A program made the position numbers and the translations under genes. The notes under the pieces are model-generated. The model was not told where the DNA came from, made no database searches, and was given only the letters and a program-made list of their open reading frames with translations. DNA of 64,000 nt from Bolinopsis microptera (taxonomy: Eukaryota > Ctenophora > Tentaculata > Lobata > Bolinopsidae): contig NC_087082.1 in NCBI RefSeq assembly GCF_026151205.1, positions 5,463,908 through 5,527,907 on the forward strand. Reading direction: 5' to 3'. How positions within the stretch are numbered: position 1 is the first letter of the stretch; every line of letters starts with the position of its first letter. Below are positions 57,737-64,000 of the stretch, piece after piece.

Positions 57737-58499
57737 CTCCTTTTCCTTCTCCTTGTCTCCTTGTTTCATTGTCTCCTTGTCTCCTTGTGTCCTTGTCTCC
57801 TTGTGTCCTTGTGTCCTTGTGTCCTTGTGTCCTTGTGTCCTTGTGTCCTTGTGTCCTTGTCTCTTTGTCTCCTTGTCTCCTTGTGTCCTTGTCTCCTTGT
57901 CTCCTTGTGTCATTGTCTCCTTGTGTCCTTGTCTCCTTGTCTCCGTGTCTCCTTGTGTCATTGTATCCTTGTGTCCTTGTGTCCTTGTGTCCTTGTGTCC
58001 TTGTGTCCTTGTGTCCTTGTGTCCTTGTGTCCTTGTGTCCTTGTGTCCTTGTGTCCTTGTGTCCTTGTGTCCTTGTGTCCTTGTCTCCTTGTGTACTTGC
58101 CCTGGCCTTGTCTATTTGTCCTTTTCTCCTTGTCCTTGTCACCTAGCTTGTCTCCTTGTCATTGTCCTTGTTTCATTGTCTTTGTCTCCTTGTCCTTGTC
58201 TCCTTGTCTCATTGTCTCATTGTCTCCTTGTCTCCTTGTCTCCTTGTCTCCTTGTCTCCTTATCTCCTTGTCTCCTTGTCCTTGTCTCCTTGTCCTTGTC
58301 TCCTTTTCCTTGTCTCCTTGTCCTTGTCTCCTTGTCCTTGTCCTTGTCCTTGTCTCCTTGTCCTTGTCTCCTTTTCCTTGTCTCCTTGTCCTTGTCTCCT
58401 TGTCCTTGTCTCCTTGTCCTTGTCTCCTTGTCCTTGGCCTTGTCTCCTTGTCCTTGTCCTTGTCTCCTTGTCTTTGTTCTTGTCCTTCTCCTTGTCTTT

Positions 58500-58500
<1 letters not shown>
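57737..58500. repeat. CTTGTCTCC / CTTGTGTCC minisatellite
   Basis: Hundreds of bases of TCCTTGTGTCCTTGTCTCC that grade into the hexamer array downstream. The Leu/Ser/Pro/Val frames are artefacts. Confidence 0.95.
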
Positions 58501-59308
<808 letters not shown>

Positions 59309-59865
59309 TATTACCAACATCTTATCATCGTTGTACAATTTTTGTGGTTGCAAACTTTCAGTTCTCTGGCAACAAGGATTAAGATAGATCGCTAAATATT
59401 ATGTCAATGTGTACAGTGTAACCATATATTTCCATATAACATATAGTGAAACAAATGTAATTAACTCAAGATTAAGAAGCGGTTGTAATTTATCAAAACG
59501 CAAATTATTAAAAATCAAAACGCAAATTATCGTCATGACGGCAAAAGATATATCTTTTATTTCCAATTTGCTGCGAAAATATTGGCAGATGTGCAAAAAA
59601 TCCCAAGCTTTCCTAGAATTCATGTTTTACTAGCCTGTCACGTGACCAAAACGGTTTTTTTTGCTTATAACTCTCCAGGGAAGCATTTTTACCCTACGTC
59701 ATGGGGGGCGATTCGGAATTAGCGTCCAAAAATACATCGATTCAGATCAATTTCATACCCAAAGGGCCTTTTCACAAGAATTTTCTTAAAATTTGGGCGA
59801 GCGATTTAGTATGAGCGCGCCGAGCTATGTCATTTATAATACCTTATAGTTATAATCGCTTATAG
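59309..59865. other. no gene seen, interior of the palindromic transposon
   Basis: Unique AT-rich sequence. ATAATCGCTTATA near 59851 is a stray copy of the terminal motif. Confidence 0.45.
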
Positions 59866-59871
59866 TCCAGT

Positions 59872-61190
59872 CATTTATGGAAATGAACCTGCAAATTTTC
59901 AGATACTCACGAAACTTTGCACAGACCTTCCCAAAGGTATGAATAAACGATTTTCGGTTGGAGACATTTTTTTACCATGGGGAAAACCCAGGAGGGCCAC
60001 GCACATATTGACCCAATAACGTAACCGACCCTTTGCTTCTGAAGGTCGTAGAGACTTCAAAATAGGCTTAAACGAAGCCGCATATATGCATGTTTATATA
60101 GAAGTTATTGATCAACACATGGCCTAAAATCCTTAATTTTCGAGAAATTCGCCAAAAACCATTTTGGCGAGGCGCTGAGCCAATTTGCTAACTTTTGATA
60201 TAATCGTGATAGAGTCCTCGGACAAAGTGCAAAAGAACCGCAATTGGCATATTTATATATAACTTATGAAGAAACATGTGCCTTAAAGTGCTTACTTTTT
60301 CAGTTATTGGCGAAAAACTGATTTTCGGTTCCAGAAATCATGCAAAAATATGGGTATCTGGTAAATTGAGCTATGAAGGCCATAGAGATTTTTGAATAGG
60401 TGCAAATTGTGCAGAATGGCCATGTTTATATACAACTTATGAAGCAATATGTACCCTAAAATGCTCACTTTTCGAGTTATTTGGGGGAAAACCAGAGAAA
60501 ATTTTTATGAAATAGAGCAAAATTGGTTATATCAGCCATTTTTGCCTCCCGTTCTATGTTAATAACTCGAAAAGTGAGCATTTTAGGGTACATATTGCTT
60601 CATAAGTTGTATATAAACATGGCCATTTTGCACAATTTGCACCCATTCAAAAATCTCTAGGGCCTTCATAGCCCAATTTACCAGATACCCATATTTTTGC
60701 ATGATTTCTGGAACCGAAAATCAGTTTTTCGCCAATAACTGAAAACGTAAGCACTTTAAGGCACATGTTTCTTCATAAGTCATATATAAATATGCCAATT
60801 GCGGTTCTTTTGCACTCTATCCGAAGACTCTATCACGATCATATCAAAAGTTAGTAAAATGGGCTCAGCGCCACGCCCAAAATGGTTTTTGGCGAATTTC
60901 TCGAAAAGTAAGGATTTTAGGCCATGTGTTCATCAATAACTTCTATATAAACATGCATATATGCGGCTTCGTTTAAGCCTATTTTGAAGTCTCTACGACT
61001 TTCAGAAGCAAAGGGTCAGTTACATTATTGGATCAATATGGGCGTGGCCCTCCTGGGTTTTCCCCATGGTAAAAAAATGTCTCCAACCGAAAATCGTTTA
61101 TTCATACCTTTTGGAAGGTCTGTGCAAAGTTTCTTGATTATCTGAAAATTTGCAGGTTTATTTCCATAAATGTCCATTAATAACTGGACT
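59872..61190. repeat. inner palindrome 2, related to the 1.8 kb satellite
   Basis: Arms start GTCCAGTCATTTATGGAAAT and end in a diverged complement (ATTTCCATAAATG...CTGGAC). The centre is near 60,510. The arm matches the first part of the satellite unit at 31-44 kb (GACTCTATCACGAT, GGAGGGCCACGC and others). Confidence 0.9.
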
Positions 61191-62338
61191 ATTATTATAA
61201 TATCGCGTAATTTTGTTGTTAATTGTGTCCTCGTTCCAAATACGTAAAAAATTAAGCGCTCATAATCGTTTATAATCGCTTATATACCCCGCTTACATAA
61301 TCGCTTATATACCCCAAATAAATCAAATCAAAACATATTTTGATCATAGTTTTAAAATGCGTCAAAAAGCGCTTTTCATCGTTTATAATCGCTTATAAGC
61401 GACAATTGAAGACAATAACATTTACGATACTTTATAATCACTTATAATCGCTTATAATATCTCGTACCTGACAATTTTTTCCTCGTTTCAAATACGTAAA
61501 AAAGCGCTTATAATCGTTTATAATCGCTTATAGACAGCAAATAAATAAGCGCTTATAAACGCTTTTCAGTAGGAAAATTTCAAGAAAAGCGGTTATAAGC
61601 GCTGATCATAGTGAAAATATCGCTTTTTAGCAGATTTCAAAAAATCGCTTATTGTCGCTTATAATCGTTTTATAATCGATTTAAACCGCTTATTAACTTA
61701 AAATAAAAAAGCGTTTTTTTAACGATTAGTAGGCGCTTTTTAATTTGGAACTTTCCCTAGTGAATATAATCGCTTATAGTCGATTAAAAGCGTTTTAAAA
61801 ACGGTCCAAAAAACGGTTTATAAGCGTTTTTTTGAAAAGCGCTTACGGAGCGATAATAATCGACAACCCTAAAATAAAAGCGTTTTTTTATCACTAATAA
61901 TTTTAATTCGCGATTTATTATCGCTTTTAAAGCGCTAATAATCGCTTTTGCAAAAATATTTTATGGAAAAAGCGATTATAATCGTTTTTAACCGTTTATT
62001 AACGGGACCGTTTATAATCGCTTTATAATCGCCAAATAACGGTGGGTTTTATCAATAAGCGCTTTTTTAGCGTAAAAAAAGCGGTTATTACCGCTGATCA
62101 CAAAAAATTAGTTATGGAAACTTGCCGATCAAACTATCAATCTACAGGCTATCGTCAAACATGTTGCAAGGCGTCATCTTCAGTGACATAAGCCCTAAAA
62201 ATTGTAAAAAGTTAGTAAAACCCAAAATTCCTTTAAAAATCTGAACACTCTTAAACCAGGGCAGTTTATTAGATAAAATATTCAACAGGTTATATTATGT
62301 AAGCTTCATATAATTATTATCTTTATTAACCTAATATT

Positions 62339-62670
62339 AGTTATTTAGAATATATATTCGCATTTTATCCACACTATATTTACATTACACGTACAACGTG
62401 ATATCGTTATCAGTGCAGTGTGTACAACACCAACTACACCGATCAATTGCCAATCTGCGAAACATTTAATTATTATTATCACTTCGAGATGGCCAGGCCA
62501 GTTGAGTAGGCCTGGCCATCTCGAAGTGATAATAATAATTAAATGTTTCGCAGATTGGCAATTGATCGGTGTAGTTGGTGTTGTACACACTGCACTGATA
62601 ACGATATCACGTTGTACGTGTAATGTAAATATAGTGTGGATAAAATGCGAATATATATTCTAAATAACTG
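62339..62670. repeat. near-perfect 162 bp inverted repeat, 9-base spacer
   Basis: The arms meet at GGCCAGGCC AGTTGAGTA GGCCTGGCC (62492-62518 or so). Outer ends are AGTTATTTAGAATATATA and its complement. The identical 81-codon frame on both strands comes from this symmetry and is not a gene. Confidence 0.95.
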
Positions 62671-62739
62671 ATAAAATGATATTCCACACAAAGCATGAAA
62701 TTGTGCTGTATATGAGTGGTGATTTCGCTCTGAGAATCA

Positions 62740-62812
62740 GGGTCAGTAGCTCAATTGGTAGAGCAAGAGACGCGAAATCTCGAGGTTCTGGGATCATTCC
62801 CCAGTTGTCCCT
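62740..62812 (+). tRNA. tRNA-like cloverleaf (probable pseudogene or SINE head)
   Basis: Acceptor GGGTCAG/TTGTCCC pairs at six of seven positions. D arm GCTC/GAGC, anticodon stem four of five pairs with loop CGCGAAA, T stem CTGGG/CCCAG. CGA at the anticodon position would read Ser, but the long Ser variable arm is absent, position 33 is G instead of T, and the T loop (ATCATTC) lacks TTC. A TTTTT stop follows at 62815. The A box is good and the B box poor. Confidence 0.45.
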
Positions 62813-62847
62813 AGTTTTTCAGAGTTAATCATCACATATAGACAGCA

Positions 62848-62885
62848 TGAGAGTAGGCCTGGCCATCTCGAAGTGATAACCTAAT
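62848..62885. repeat. fragment of the 62.34 kb palindrome
   Basis: GAGTAGGCCTGGCCATCTCG AAGTGATAA repeats the centre and the inner start of the right arm, then diverges. Confidence 0.85.
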
Positions 62886-63240
62886 ATTTATTAAGCTTAA
62901 TAACACATTCTATTTATATTATCCGAACATAATACTACACTTTAACATCGACACTATAACAATACATAATGCAATCTCCAATCCAGTAGTTCGCAGATTG
63001 TTCCTAACCAGATAACCTAATATTAACTAACATATTATATCACGTGGTAGTGAGTATCACGTGATATTGGTAAAATACACGTATTTTATCAAGTTAACAC
63101 ATAATATTAGACGTATTATGTGCATAATTTGTACAGATAATTCGTTATTCAGACAATATAGAACTCTATTACGGGTGCCGTATTACAAATTATATACTTT
63201 AGATAGAGTGGTTGCACCAAATTATACAATACGATCTCTA

Positions 63241-63648
63241 GAACTGTACAGTGTGAGACAGTGCACAGTGAGCATACCTCAAACTGTACAGTGTAAGACA
63301 GTGCACAGTGAGTATACCTCAAACTGTACATTGTAAGACAGTGCACAGTGAGTATACCTCAAACTGTACAGTGTGAGACAGTGCACAGTGAGTATACCTC
63401 AAACTGTACAGTGTGAGACAGTGCACAGTGAGTATACCTCAAACTGTACAGTGTGAGACAGTGCACAGTGAGTATACCTCAACCTGTACAGTGTAAGACA
63501 GTGCACAGTGAGTATACCTCAAACTGTACAGTGTGAGACAGTGCACAGTGAGTATACCTCAAACTGTACAGTGTGAGACAGTGCACAGTGAGTATACCTC
63601 AACCTGCACAGTGTAAGACAGTGCACAGTGAGCATACCTCAAACTCCG
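63241..63648. repeat. 40 bp minisatellite, about 10 copies
   Basis: The unit contains AACTGTACAGTGTGAGACAG and TGCACAGTGAGTATACCTCA, with few differences. ACTGTACAGT is palindromic. Confidence 0.97.
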
Positions 63649-63908
63649 GAGCGAGTGTTCTGTGTAGATCGTACTGTGTAGATTGTATTGTATAATGTAC
63701 ACTGTAAATCTGCTTGGTATCAAGTAAAATAGCTGTGTTGTATTTACAAGATCTTGATTGTTATTTATAAACTCGTGTGATTACAATATCTTGTTCTATT
63801 ACATATTATGAAGATCATGTACAAGGAAGCTATATAACGATATTATAATATTATTACGTTATAATATTACTAATATTACTATAAATTTATAATATTACTA
63901 TATTACAG

Positions 63909-63999
63909 GTCGTCAACACTTAGTAATGAAAATACTGTAAACTCCTGTTCAGTTAAAGTAAAGCAGCCTGCACGGACTAGAGAAAGTAACGCAAAATAA
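63909..63999 (+). CDS. doubtful terminal exon
   Basis: After ACTATATTACAG at 63897-63908 a frame of 30 codons is open (SSTLSNENTVNSCSVKVKQP, then ARTRESNAK) and ends in TAA. The composition is polar. It matches nothing I recognise and could be chance. Confidence 0.15.
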
Positions 64000-64000
64000 G

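Noticed and set aside
62345..62663. Two identical 81-codon frames on opposite strands
   Set aside because: They are produced by the palindrome.

Overview
The window is nuclear DNA from an animal, most likely a non-bilaterian or other invertebrate with an AT-rich, repeat-swollen genome. The evidence is two intron-split metazoan genes on the minus strand: CAD (the fused pyrimidine-synthesis enzyme, with an apparently active dihydroorotase domain) and an NRBP-type pseudokinase. A block of TTAGGG telomere-type repeat also fits an animal. I cannot name the phylum. Nothing looks bacterial, and I see no rRNA and no CRISPR.

Layout. At 1-12 kb there is a 2.9 kb element with inverted ends set in a GAGGA minisatellite, a roughly 260 bp direct-repeat family, a foldback element with a CAGA core, and a 3.2 kb array of a 61 bp unit. 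At 13.87-25.28 kb there are ten consecutive CAD exons (about 588 codons, from the second CPSase ATP-grasp domain into the last part of the dihydroorotase). Splice phases agree at all nine junctions. The CAD introns hold a 469 bp hAT-type MITE with an 8 bp target duplication, a 1 kb element carrying a tRNA-derived SINE, and many tandem arrays. At 26.7 kb there is a possible plus-strand exon of a small membrane protein. At 27.0-30.06 kb lies a foldback element with TTAGGG repeats at its centre. At 31.0-44.28 kb lies a satellite of about 7.3 copies of a 1.8 kb unit that shares sequence with that foldback. At 44.35-47.47 kb are four NRBP exons, followed upstream by a 4.75 kb array of an 11 bp unit. 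At 54.32-62.13 kb lies a 7.8 kb palindromic element with 0.93 kb inverted ends, a perfect 8 bp target duplication and two further palindromes inside. At 62.3-64.0 kb there is a short near-perfect palindrome, a tRNA-like sequence, a 40 bp minisatellite and a doubtful exon.

The most striking pattern is that the tandem arrays in CAD sit on, or directly against, exon-intron junctions. A 51 bp array of about 69 copies reproduces a whole 3' splice site with the first 20 bases of its exon. A 49 bp array of about 10 copies reproduces the last 30 bases of another exon with its 5' splice site. Also notable is a 72-78 bp mobile unit inserted twice inside the large palindrome with different 10 bp target duplications; for one insertion the partner arm carries the target only once.

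Both genes are incomplete. The CAD N-terminal half and the ATCase domain, and the NRBP N-lobe and C-terminus, were not found. The 1.8 kb satellite copies differ largely by one-base indels, so part of this sequence may be unpolished long-read consensus. All repeat-encoded open frames (poly-Leu, Ser-Pro, Arg and similar) are treated as non-genic.
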